A stretch of DNA of 64,000 nucleotides from Monilinia fructicola (Eukaryota; Ascomycota; Leotiomycetes; Helotiales; Sclerotiniaceae): assembly GCA_008692225.1 (NCBI GenBank), contig VICG01000002.1:1132001-1196000 (forward strand), read 5' to 3'. The translations under genes and the position numbers were made by a program. Numbering within the stretch: position 1 is the stretch's first letter; every line of letters begins with the position of its first letter. Positions 33,354 through 44,738 of the stretch are shown here, one piece after another. The notes under the pieces were generated by a model. The model saw nothing but the letters and a program-made list of their open reading frames with translations. It searched no databases and had not been told where the DNA came from.

Positions 33354-36300
33354 ATGAAGGAGGCGAAAATCCGGGCAAACGACAAATTAATAATGGAGGT
33401 CGAGGCTCAGGCCCAAGCCTCACGTCCACCTGTAGTTCGTTCATCCGAAAGTTTGCGTCAACGTCAACGAGATCGATTGTCCCCTAGAGGCCGTTTTGCG
33501 ACACCTAATAATTTATCTACAACTACTACAGAGGTTGAGAGGCAGCCGAACAATAAAGTGCCATCATTGTCATTCTCAAAACCGAGGATTACGGGAAAGA
33601 GAAGCCTAAACCAACAGAAAAAGCTGATGCAGGAGAGTTCGCGCAATGATAATAATGCTTACCGTCGTGTTAAGAGAGAGGTAGAAGATGGGAAAGGTAG
33701 TGTGACTCCAGATGGGGGTTCTGCTGGTCGGGAAGGTAGACAGTTTACCGTGGCTAAGGTTGGAAATGGTGGAAAGATATACTTACGGTAAGGCAGGGTG
33801 ATGCTGCGTGATGTAGTGCTCGTTGCCACCACAACAAACTCGTTATGTACAGTAAACAGTGACTGACAAACGAACAGCCCTTCGATCCGTCCCGCAAACC
33901 AACGATATCCTCAGCCATCTTTCGTCTTTCCAACCACGCCGCCAGACACTGCTGGACCTGATGCTCGCGCGTTCCGTTCAGAAGAGGATTTGAGTCACGG
34001 TGATAGTATTTGGTCCCCTTTGAAGTCAGCGTCGAGCCTGGCGCAACGAATTCAAGACGCAGCCCCAATCAAATCGGGACGCGGAAGAGCACATTCGTGC
34101 TCGACTGTCGACGATCAGCATGCTCATGTCACCGACAAGGATGCTGGCGCTTTCAAAGTTATTATTGAGCGGCCTGGAACTGGTAATGCGGCCCAAAAGC
34201 TTGACTTCTTTCAAGGTACTCCGGCTCTAGACGTTTCTATTCCTTCGTACAGGCTGGGAAAGCCACGATTCAGCATGCGCGGCACCCCTTGTCTTCGAGG
34301 TTCTTCCTACACGACCATCAATGATGATATGCGCTCGAGTGTGTTTTCAAGCAGAGAGACATCACAAATAGATTCGGCTTCGCAGCGCCATACGCAAATC
34401 CTTCCTCGGCGCCATTCGGATGCTTCTCCGCAGTCTGGCGCTGCCACCGGTCAACCGATCTCCAATGACCAATCACGCCTAATGCCATCGCCGAGAATTG
34501 TTAAGCCCTTTCAAGCTATTGGACCCGAAATTTTTGATGCTCTCACTTTCAAGCCGGCTTGCGATCATCCGTCTATCGTCCGGTATGGCGAAAATGGAAA
34601 CATTAGAGCGGCGACTCCAGCGCGTCTTGTTGCAGAAATCACGTCTCCCACATTTGTCGATTATGACCTTCTTTCAGACTTTTTTCTTACCTTTCGATCA
34701 TTTCTCGAAACCACCGACCTATTCCTTATGCTCATCGCAAGACTTCAATGGGCAGTGGCAAGGTATGATGAGATTGGTACCGTGGTCAGAGTTAGAACTT
34801 TTGTGGCAATCCGGCATTGGGTATTAAATTACTTCTTGGATGATTACGTCATTGACTACGAGTTGAGAATGTTGTTTTGTGAACGGCTCAATGCATTCAC
34901 CAAAACACTCCTCGAAAGCGAGATGCGCTCCAAGGTTCCTTTGAAGATAGTAGAGGAGCTTAAGAAATGTTGGCGAAGGGTATGTGCGTTGTATTGGGAT
35001 GGCCCAGACTTCGACCCTGACCTTGGAGTTGAAGTTCCAATAGCTGCTGGGGGAGTAGCTGGTTCTCGAGATCCTACTTTGGACCCAGCATTTTGGGAAA
35101 CCCTCCCAGCGGGTCCCCCACGTCTTGATGGCATCATTGAGCCTGACTTCATCGAGAACGACACCTCGATGGTTGAGGGTCGAAATTTTTTCGCCGATGT
35201 TTCTCGCGCAGGATACGTTGATTCTGTTGTAGCCTATAATCCTACCCGTCCCAATACCAGAGACCATGGTGATGATCTAGAGCCGCCCTCATCTCCCACA
35301 AGCATAGTGAGTGAAGACTTTGTATCATGCTCATTTCCTAGTCGATCAAGAGGGACCGGAACAATAAACCCCCTCGGAGCGCATCCAGTCCCTGCCAGCT
35401 CGATATACGATTCTGCCCCCCCTGTGGCAACTACTCCCAAAACCTTGACTGGCAAACGAGTTCGCCCTTCAAATTCACATAGACGCAGCGTCAGCTTCTC
35501 TGACTCTCTGCGAGATCGCCGGGCACAGCCAGAACCTGCACCGCCTGTACAAAAGGTAATCTATAAGAGTACCGAACTACTTCTTGCTTTGCCTTATGCT
35601 GGAAGTTTAGTGAGAGGCAATCTGTTCCCGCCAGGCCAAGCCTTTGTCGATGTTATCGCGCCAAGCACACCAGCAGAATTTGGTCGAGAAACTACTTTAT
35701 TTCCTAGACCACCCCCCAATCATAAAGGTCCCTCGGCAATGTCAGGACCAGGAATGAAAAGGCTCCTAGGCAGCGTGCGTCGCGCCTTGAGTACGAGGGG
35801 GGGCCATAGCCCTACCAGCTCCCCGACTCAAGGTAGCTTTCCCAATATACCACCTCTTGGTGTCCGCGGAGCAACCATAAATCGACTTCCGGGTACCGCT
35901 GTAGTCCCACAAGCTCGAAGGCACGACTCATTCCGTGCACCAATGAGAATTGACCTTCTTGGTGCTGAAGTCGCTGAGGATTTTAAAAAGGCAGTTCGAG
36001 AGGAAGAGGCAGCTGACGAGGCCCGCAAATCTCGAACGGTTGAGCAGCAGTCACCACCAAGAAGTAGCCACCGTGAATCTGCAATTCAATACCCGGCTAT
36101 GGTTCCTGATGTAACCTTGGAGAACTCGAGCCCTATAACTTACAGGTCACCTAAAAGTGAAGTCTCAAATAGCAGTAAAAGTATTCTTATTGTTGACGAT
36201 ACCATGTCGTTACCTTTGCCTATGATGACCGGCGCATTGGCTGCAAGTTCATCTGTTGGTTCATTCGCCGATAATTTCTTGCACCCATCACACGGGCCTA

Positions 36301-38759
36301 CGCCACCAACAACGCCGCCGGGTGTTCTTTTTCCAGGAGCCCCAAGACGATCATCCAATCTACTAGGACATACCGTGAATCGCAGCTTATCATTAGAAGG
36401 TCTCCCGTCACTAATCGGCGACTCGCAGCCCCCCCAAGAATATGAACACACCCTCGGACCTCGACCAATCCCTACACATTCAATAAGACTTCACAGCCAG
36501 ACTTACAGAGTCAGAAAGTCTGCATCACTACGTCGTTATGCATCCTTCCATAGTGGTTTCACTCAGCATCACAGGAGTGAAAGAAGTTTCGATGCTACTA
36601 CATTCACCGAAGAACAATCAATTGCAGAGAGCTCATCTCGAAATCTACCTGCTCCTCGGCCACTTCGAGTACTCAGAAGACGACCAGGTGGGGATCTGAG
36701 GGCTGTGGGCAATGTTGGAGATCTCACCCATGCCATGCCTAGACCAATGTCGACTGGCTCCATAACGACGTATTCCGACTCTGTGCGAAGTTCGTATCTT
36801 CTTGGAAGTGGGGATGATAGCCGATATGTCGATGTAGTTAATAGTGATTACGATGAAGCTCAAAACCGTGTCGAGACATTTTCGTTAGGAGCACTTGCTG
36901 AAGCTTCTCCTAAAGCCCGCGTCTCTCTCTTCGATACACATTCATCTCAGCCTGTCATGCGTCCATCGTTTGAGAAAGAAGCACAGATGCTTGCTCAAAT
37001 TCCAGACGACATTGATGATGATGGCGGGGTTGAGTCAGCTCTTCTAAAACTGGAAGGGAAGTTTGAACAAAGACGTTCTGAAATCTCGGGTGGTGAATTA
37101 TCTCGGACCTTCGAGAACGAAGCGAATACTAAGAGTTTTGGGGGGAGCCCCTACGATGTCAGTACCCTAACTTTGAATGACGATGAGGGCGAGGCAGAAA
37201 AACGCAGACACAGGCAGCGAAATGTTGTGGACTCGCGAATTTTCGATTTAACGCCAACTACATATCAGCCACAGCGAGCTTCAACCAGTTCAGAGCACAG
37301 ACCCACTACATACCAACCAACAGGAATTCCAAGGACCTCGTCATTACCGGGCTCGAGTGGTCTGACAGATTCATTCATTGAAGGTTCTTTCCTTGATGGC
37401 GCATTTGACGATGATGAGAGTTATCAAAGGCACACACGTAATTGGTCAGAAGGTTCAGTTCTTGAGGGGCCTGGTGAAGAATACCAAATGACTATGGATA
37501 ACACTCCGCATTCTTCTCATCCCGGATCCTTCGATTTTATCATTGAAACAGAAAGCTTGCGAAGAATGCGTCCCAGCGCAAAGGAGTCTATTCGCGAGAG
37601 TGGCAATCATTCATTTCTCAACATTGACAGCGATCTTTCTTCTGAAATGTCTGTCATTTCAAAAGCCGACTCTGCCGAAGACATGTCAAACATCGCTGCT
37701 CCGACCTTCTCTCCTTTGAGACAGGGGATAGTGATCAAGGATTTACCTCACTTATCCAAGTCACCTCATAACCCTCCCTCGCCTCCAATAACCTTGGTTC
37801 AAGCATTGAATATGTCTCCAGCTACTGCGGATATCCCCCGAGTCCATGATTATCAGTTGGGACAGGGAAATCGGCTACCACCGACTCCGAATATCACCCC
37901 CACTACCCCCATGGCTTCAAACGGATTTGGCAGTGAGGTCTTGCGGCCCGATGGTATGAGTGAAGCTTCACGTAAGACATCTGTTCATCTACCTTTCATT
38001 CTTGCATTCGATTCGCGAGTCCTCGCTCAACAATTCACTCTTATTGAAAAGGATGCCTTGAATGAGATTGATTGGAAGGACCTAATTGAGATGCGCTGGA
38101 GAGATGCCGCTACCGATACTCGCTCTTGGGTTGAGTTTCTGCGGTCTTCAGAGCCTCGAGGTGTAGAAGTTGTGATCGCACGGTTCAATATCATGGTTAA
38201 ATGGGCTGTTTCTGAGATCGTTCTTACCGGTGATCTGGAAGAACGGGTTCGATGTATCATCAAATTCATCCACATTGCTACTCATTGTCGAAAAATTCGA
38301 AATTTTGCGACAATGACACAGCTCACAGTAGCTTTGACTTCGAAGGATATCTCCCGCCTCACGTCGACGTGGGCCCATGTACCGGCATCCGATCTACAAA
38401 CGCTTAACGAACTGGAAGAGCTTGTAACCCCCACGAGTAATTTTCACAACTTGCGAGCCGAGATGGAAGGCTCGGGTGCAGATCAAGGCTGCATTCCATT
38501 TGTCGGTATCTATACTCATGATCTTATCGTCAACTCAGAACGGCCAAGCCAATTTGCAAGTACACCATCAACGGAGCCTTTGGTAAACTTCGAAAGGTGT
38601 CGATGTGATTCAACAATCATAAAGAATCTTCTTAGATTGCTGGAGGCTAGTCAATTGTACAGGTTTCTTCCGATTGAAGGCATTACTGAAAGGTGTTTGT
38701 GGATGGCAGCATTACGTGATGCAGACATTGCAAAATATGGAAAATCAATCCAAGGCTGA
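33354..38759 (+). CDS. LTE1: LTE1-like guanine nucleotide exchange factor (RasGEF_N and RasGEF domains)
   Basis: Homologues of yeast Lte1 promote mitotic exit and polarity signalling, acting on Ras-like GTPases. Exon 1 33354-33787, intron 33788-33877 (90 nt, TGACTGAC branch), exon 2 33878-38759; 1771 aa from the ATG at 33354. The start is uncertain because ATGs at 33290 and 33313 could belong to an earlier exon. Residues about 380-500 form the RasGEF N-terminal domain (FVDYDLLSDFFLTFRSF, WVLNYFLDDYVIDYELR). The central ~1000 residues are Ser/Pro/Arg-rich and predicted disordered, with many possible phosphorylation sites. Residues about 1510-1765 form the catalytic RasGEF domain (FDSRVLAQQFTLIEKDALNE, IIKFIHIATHCRKIRNFATM, GCIPFVGIYTHDL). 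The domain order, RasGEF_N far from RasGEF, is that of Lte1 rather than Cdc25 (no SH3). The 4.9 kb exon 2 is unbroken. Confidence 0.9.
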
Positions 38760-39781
38760 TCGGTGACCTCGATCAATACCTCTATTCATTCCTGATCTTG
38801 TTGAAGGCGAGCGCTCTTTGCGGCCGTTTAGGCAGACCCCGTCTGGTCCCTCACTCGATCTAATCTAAAAAACTTTCGACTAAGTTTTGAATTCATCATT
38901 GAATGAATAAAACAACAAATTCTTTGTAATAACAAAATTCAAATTTTGGGGCCTTTTGTTTAAAAATCTTGTAATGTGTTTCACACAGTATTCAAACTTC
39001 ATACCTCTCATTTTGAGACAGCTTCGAAGGGTTCTTTTCCTGTATTTTCTTCACTTTTCTTGGTCCCAAGTTTCTTTTATCATGCACAGCATCGCCTGCG
39101 CGTCACCACGACGGCTTAACATAATATTTCCTTATTGCTCTTGCTGTCTGAATTCGGCCTTCCTTTCTACGACTACGACTGCCACGATTCATTTTCCATT
39201 GGTTCGCTGTACTATTTTTGTTTTTGCTTGCCTCTACGGAGTGCTAAGCTTTCAAGTGGCTCTATGGTTTTGGAGATGGGTGGGTCGAGATGGGGTTTTG
39301 CTCTAGAGACTTTTGTTGGGCGCTATTAAAGGTGGATGTGGTGGTGGTGACAGGTAAATGATTTGGGAGGGAGTGAAAAATTCGAGCTTTGTATCGAAGT
39401 TTAAAAGAAAGAGAAATATAATCTCTTGTACTGTAATGGCGGATGGACTTTAGCTCTTTAGCTCGGGTTAAACGGTTGGGTGAATGGATGTAAAGGATAG
39501 GCTAATGGTATACCCCTGTGTGTCGCTTGTTTGCTAGTGGGATAGTTGGCTGAATGGCTATGGCGAGAGAGCGGCAGGAGTGGCTAGATGAGATATCAAT
39601 GAATGAAAAGAAGATTTCAACCTATATACGATCGAGATCTGATGCCATTTTCTGATCTTATCCATGATATCACAACTTCCGATCCTAAAATTATTTCCAG
39701 ACATAATAAGCCAATCCCTGATACAGAAACCTACATTTCATCCCATTAATACCCTTGCTCACTCAATCCCTTTACTATGTA
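38760..39781. other. intergenic region between convergent genes
   Basis: 1 kb between the 3' ends of the RasGEF and GTPase genes. No gene or RNA seen; short frames at 38956-39329 look random. Confidence 0.45.
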
Positions 39782-40820
39782 TTACATAATTGAACACCCC
39801 CCATCGCTTAGCCCGCCATTATTAGAACCCGCTTTTCCTCCTCCAGCAGCTAAAACTGCCGTTCGACTAATGTCCTCCCATACTTCAGCTACTAGCTCGC
39901 CAGTCTGAGATGAGCATCTAGATTTGGGGTTAGGTTGTAATTTGGAAGATGGGATCTTGTCCATGAGGAGGATGCGAAGCAAGTTCTCAGTTGGAAAGGA
40001 ATGGGCATGGGCAGGGGAGGGAGGGATGAGATGGGAACGGATCGAGTGGAAAGAAGATGGACCGGGTGCAAATCGAGTGACGATGAGCGAAATGGGAGAA
40101 AACTCACTCCATGTAGCGGTCACATCTCAATTCCTGCGCAACACGATGGCCCTCTTGCGGGTATATAATGCCATTTGGATCTTGCTCGGAACGGAGATCG
40201 CGCTTGAGCGCGAGGAGGAGGATGGGGAGCTCGTATTGGAAGGTGGTTTGGAGGATCTTGTGCCACTGTTTGGTGAGGGGGGGGATGGGTTAATTTTTGG
40301 TTCTCCTCTCATTTTGGGGGGTGGGCTGGTGTGTTGGTGGATGTGTGTGGGGCTTGGAAAGGGCCAGAGCGTGGCCACGTTAGATGATGTGTTTGCTTGG
40401 GTGAAGACGTACGAATGTCTGCAGGTTGAGTAAACTTGCGCGGTTGGACACTGCATAGCAGAGGATGATGACGTTGGGTTTTAGTGTTCTCCAGTCGATG
40501 GGTGATGAGGTGTCGTAGAAGTTTAGGCGGTAGGGGATGTTGGAGAAGCGGATGCCGAAGGTGATGGGTTGGTGGGAGTCGAGGAGGACTTGGGCTTGTG
40601 TTGTAGCTTCAATGGAGGAGAGGTTTGAGGGGGGTCGGCTGGAAGGGAGCGAATGAGTTGGATGGTAGGATAGGGGGAGAAGCGGGGGATCTGTGGATGG
40701 GATGAGAGGGGTGAAAGGAAGGAGAACTCACGATAGAAAAGTAGATTTACCAACGTTCGAATCACCGAGCAGTAGGACCGTTGTCTCTATAGGAGGAGGT
40801 CCTAGGGGAGGTTCATCCAT
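39782..40820 (-). CDS. atypical Rho/Ras-like small GTPase with CaaX box
   Basis: Four exons: 40820-40732, 40638-40413, 40265-40108, 39917-39782; introns of 93, 147 and 190 nt with all phases fitting; 202 aa. P-loop GDSNVGKST at residues 19-27. The DTAGQ position reads DTSSP (72-76), followed by NVIILCYAVSNRASL, the guanine-binding LKRDLR (125-130), and a Rho-like YPQEGHRVAQELRCDRYMEC with SSQTGELVAEVWEDI. It ends in CSIM, a CaaX motif predicted to be farnesylated (Met at X), so it should sit on a membrane. Compared with Rac1, Gly12 is Ser, Gly60 is Ser and Gln61 is Pro, changes that remove GTP hydrolysis in other GTPases; mammalian Rnd proteins are a parallel. The start lies 350 bp from the divergent pseudouridine synthase gene. 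Confidence 0.82.
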
Positions 40821-41171
40821 GGTTAGATATATGGATGGATGTATGGTTTCATGTGACTTGTGGTAGTCGGTACTGTACTTGAGGAGGGGTGGCTAGCGAT
40901 AAGCGATGCGATAAGGAATTTACCCCTGTTCGCATCTAGAAAAATATCAATTGCGATAGGAAGAAGCTTATTGGCTCAGCAATCCATGAGTCAATAAAAA
41001 ATCGGACAACGTTGTTGGAGAATCCTCATGAGTATTTCATGAATGTTTATTCGGAAGGTTTGGAGAAGAGAAGTGCTCTTAATACCACAAAAGCATTCAC
41101 GATATTTTCACTCTAAATGCAACTGGATTCCTGAAGCAGAGAAAAGTGCAGAAGAGAGGAGAAGAGGCAAG
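40821..41171. promoter_or_regulatory. shared promoter of divergent GTPase and DEG1 genes
   Basis: 350 bp separate the GTPase start (minus) from the DEG1 start (plus); if the upstream ATG at 41043 is used, only 222 bp. No TATA box is evident. A bidirectional promoter is inferred from geometry alone. Confidence 0.4.
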
Positions 41172-42980
41172 ATGGGAGGAACCACGGATTATAGCGATTG
41201 GTCGCATGAGAGTTTGATCAAGAGGGTTACTCAGTTGGAAAAGGAGCTCAAGGATAACACAAAGAGGTATTTGTTCATATCCTCTCACTCCCCAAGCCGC
41301 TTGCTGAACAGTCACAGCGCCAGTCCCACCAACAAGAAGAACTTCAAGAAACCTCGCTGCGAACGAGAATTCGACCCCGCCAAATACAATACGCGGCTCA
41401 TCGCTCTCAAACTCGCATATCTCGGGAAGCGCTACAATGGCTTCGAACATCATGCACATCCAACGCCACTACCTACGATTGAAGAAGAATTGTGGAAGGC
41501 GTTGAACAAGGCTCGCCTTATATTTCCTCAGGGGGTCAATCCTATGGCGCCGGGGGAGGTTAATTGGGAGGGTTGCGAATATTCGAAGTGTGGGAGGACG
41601 GATAAGGGGGTGAGTGCTTTTGGGCAGGTGATTGGGATTAGAGTCAGGAGCAACCGACCGCTTCCTAAACCGAAAGCACAACCTGCGCGAGAAGAACCAG
41701 GAGATGGAGTGGCAGGTGAAGAGGAGAATATGCATAACACCTATCCCAGGGAAAATGGCATAGAAGTTACATCCGCGCCACTTTCTCCCTCTGCAGGCAT
41801 ACCCGGACCGGAGGGTTCGGATCGTGGAACGTTTAGCTTGAAGGATCCGGAGATTCAGGAAAGTCTCGATTTCAATCATATCACGGATGAGATACCTTAC
41901 CCACAAGTTCTCAACCGTCTCCTTCCACCCGACATCCGCATCTTGGCCTGGTGTCCCTCGCCCCCAATCGATTTCTCCGCTCGGTTCTCCTGCCGCGAAC
42001 GTCGCTATCGATATTTCTTCACCCAACCTGCATTCTCTCCTATCCCCTCTCAGCTGGAGCACGGTGCTTCGGCCAGTAAAATGAAAGATGGCTGGTTGGA
42101 TATTGATGCTATGAGGGAAGCCGCGAGATTGTACGAAGGGTTACATGATTTCAGGAATTTCTGTAAAGTAGATCCAGGAAAACAGATTACGAATTTTGAG
42201 AGGAGGATCTTCTATGCAAATATTGAAGAGGTGGATGACTATACGAGTTCGCTGGCTTATGTTAATGGGGCTTCATTTCTTGACGAGTCGGTTCGTCCCA
42301 AAGCGAATGGTGAAAGTCAGGCTCCGAAGGTCTATACTTTTACGCTTCATGGATCGGCATTTCTTTGGCACCAGGTTCGTCACATGGTTGCGATTTTGTT
42401 TCTTGTGGGACAAGGTCTGGAGAAACCTTCAGTGGTATCGGAATTGTTGGATGTGGAAAAGAACCCGGGAAGGCCCACTTATGAAATGGCTACCGATACC
42501 CCTCTCGTTCTCTGGGACTGCATCTTTCCCCACGAAGATGATGAAAGCCGAACCGATGCGCTCGACTGGCATTACATCGGCGATGCCCCCGGTTACTCTG
42601 AGGGTAAATACGGACAAGCAGGTTTGATGGATGATTTGTGGAAAGTATGGCGAGAGCGCAAAATCGACTCAATTCTCGCGGGCGAATTGATGGGGATAGT
42701 GAGTCGCCAAGGGGTTGGAGCGCATGAGTTGAGTGGGGGTAAAGGGGGGAAGGGAAGAAGTCAAAAGGTTTTTGATGGAAGTGATAGCCCAAGATTGACG
42801 GGTCAATATACGAAGGTCATGGACAAGACGAGGATGGAAACGGTGGATGTGGTTAATGAGAGGTATGTTCTTAGGAAGGGGCTGGTTTCTAAGGATCAGA
42901 AGAAGGGATTTAGAAGATTTGAGGTTGGCATTGAGGAGGGGCTGAGTGGGAAAGGAGAGGAAAAGAAAGATGCCGAGTAG
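41172..42980 (+). CDS. DEG1: tRNA pseudouridine(38/39) synthase DEG1/PUS3
   Basis: Isomerises uridine to pseudouridine at positions 38/39 in the tRNA anticodon arm. I prefer the ATG at 41172 (MGGTTDYSDWSHESLIKRV, a heptad-like helix common at the N-terminus of this family); the frame is open back to ATG 41043, which would add 43 residues with a basic, presequence-like character. A 51-nt in-frame intron (41267-41317, donor GTATTT) is likely, giving about 585 aa. Catalytic motif CGRTDKGVSAFGQV with the nucleophilic Asp near 41597; later FSCRERRYRYFF, LHDFRNFCKVD, GSAFLWHQVRHMV and VLWD are diagnostic. Asp-rich and Lys-rich insertions separate the motifs. The frame is unbroken. Confidence 0.92.
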   Translation: MGGTTDYSDWSHESLIKRVTQLEKELKDNTKRYLFISSHSPSRLLNSHSASPTNKKNFKKPRCEREFDPAKYNTRLIALKLAYLGKRYNGFEHHAHPTPLPTIEEELWKALNKARLIFPQGVNPMAPGEVNWEGCEYSKCGRTDKGVSAFGQVIGIRVRSNRPLPKPKAQPAREEPGDGVAGEEENMHNTYPRENGIEVTSAPLSPSAGIPGPEGSDRGTFSLKDPEIQESLDFNHITDEIPYPQVLNRLLPPDIRILAWCPSPPIDFSARFSCRERRYRYFFTQPAFSPIPSQLEHGASASKMKDGWLDIDAMREAARLYEGLHDFRNFCKVDPGKQITNFERRIFYANIEEVDDYTSSLAYVNGASFLDESVRPKANGESQAPKVYTFTLHGSAFLWHQVRHMVAILFLVGQGLEKPSVVSELLDVEKNPGRPTYEMATDTPLVLWDCIFPHEDDESRTDALDWHYIGDAPGYSEGKYGQAGLMDDLWKVWRERKIDSILAGELMGIVSRQGVGAHELSGGKGGKGRSQKVFDGSDSPRLTGQYTKVMDKTRMETVDVVNERYVLRKGLVSKDQKKGFRRFEVGIEEGLSGKGEEKKDAE

Positions 42981-44738
42981 AGATTTATCAAATGAATGTT
43001 AGGAGCCGAGTCGAGAAGACTGCATCCATTGATACACAACTCTTGAACCAGGTAGATATCCCCATCGGGAACTGTTTTGAATCAACACAACACAGTGAAT
43101 GAGTGAGTGAGTGATATAAATTTAACTTTAATTTATTTAAAACGGCAAAAAACAAGTTCCATGAGAGTTTTTCCCAATATCCTATTATACCTTCAAGCAA
43201 ATCCCAGAAAAACGCCTGTTCCATACCAGGCAAAGAACGGGACCTCTCCCAACGAGACAACGAGACACCACCAAAAAGCAAGATCACACGGCCTCAGCCC
43301 AACAGAGCCACATCGCCCATTTCATTCCCTGCAGCTGATTGCCGCAAGGCTCCCAGAAGAACACCCTCCCCACATGTACATCCCACGTCAAGAGTGACGC
43401 CGCTTCGCTCGAGCGGTGCTTAATGGGGTGGAGGAATACATACATACATATATACATATAGAAGGTATCCATCAGCCTAAACGACTATCCTCCCGCCGAC
43501 TCGTCTGTACAGCGCCCCTAAAAGATCCTCTGGGGACCATGGCTTTAGAGCTAGAGACCCTAAAGCTGCTACGCGAAAATTTTCTTGTGGGCTTTGTGTT
43601 TTGTGAAGAGCTTTTTTGTATATAAGTATAAAGGGATGATGATGATGACGATGATGATGGGTTAAAGCAAGAAGTTTTGGGTAACGTTTGGTTGATCGGA
43701 TTGGATCGAATGGGTAAGGGTGAGGAGAGGAGGAGGAGGAGGAGGAGGAGGAGGAGGAGGGAGAAGACACGAAGCGGATTTTCTTAAGCGCTCGGAGGGG
43801 GCACCTTGGTGCGTATGTCGAGCGGGCGATCTATCTTCTCATATTCTCGACGCGAGAGGGGCTCGAGGGTGAGACGTGTGAGATATCCTGTGTATGGTTT
43901 TGGTAGACTGCTCGTGTTTTTCAACCAAGGATCTTGGGGATGTCAGATATCGCTGTGATGGGGGGTGGGAGGAGCACGGCGCTTGGGGGGTGTGGAGATG
44001 TGGGAGATCAGAGGAGCTTTGTAGGAAGGAGCTTGGTGTGTAGTGTATATATATATACGCGGCATGATATGCGCAAGAGAGAAGGAGAGAGCAAGACTTT
44101 TTTTCTTACAAGATATCATTGATTTGCTGTCGATATTTTCTTACCGGCTCAAAATTTAAATGCCCAACTCCATCTTTCTGCTGAAGCCATATTCACAGCT
44201 TACTTTTCTCATCCAAAGGAACCAAGCACTTGCTAGTCTTGAAAACCTTGTCCCAGTTGTTCATCTATCCGATATCGAAAGGTACAGCAAATCAAATCAG
44301 GAAATCTCATCTTCCTGTGCTTGTATTCTCGTGTTACAGGGTGTATCTAAATCACCTCAACTTACAGACGGCCCTTCCTAGGCAAGTGGACTACGTGCAG
44401 AGCATTTTATATGCCTCAATTGCCATCCAAACAATGCCTTTCTTCCTCTTTTGTCGCATGTTAGAGCACTGCAGTATCTCCGAGATCAGAACAGGAGATA
44501 CAAGATAAGAAAAGGAAAGGAGAGGGTAAAATGGTATGCATGGATATGGATATCGTGGTCCCTGTTGGCATGAGTACGTACTAAGTACCGATGTACCTCG
44601 ACTGGATAGGCTAATTGTAATTTCTGCCCGTCTTTGAATTGATCACCTCGTCTATCATGACTCTATCTAACAAATCTCTACCCGAAACCACGACTTTTAT
44701 TATCCTATCACTCACATTTCATGGTATCTTGCAGACAC
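42981..44738. other. intergenic region between convergent genes
   Basis: 1.76 kb. No gene supported. Contains a GTGA repeat near 43095, (CATA)n (43437-43458), (GAT)n (43636-43660) and (GGA)n (43730-43760). Open frames up to 97 codons are repeat-driven or random. Confidence 0.5.

Noticed and set aside
41469..42062. 197-codon minus-strand frame
   Set aside because: Antisense shadow of DEG1, whose catalytic motifs lie on the plus strand.
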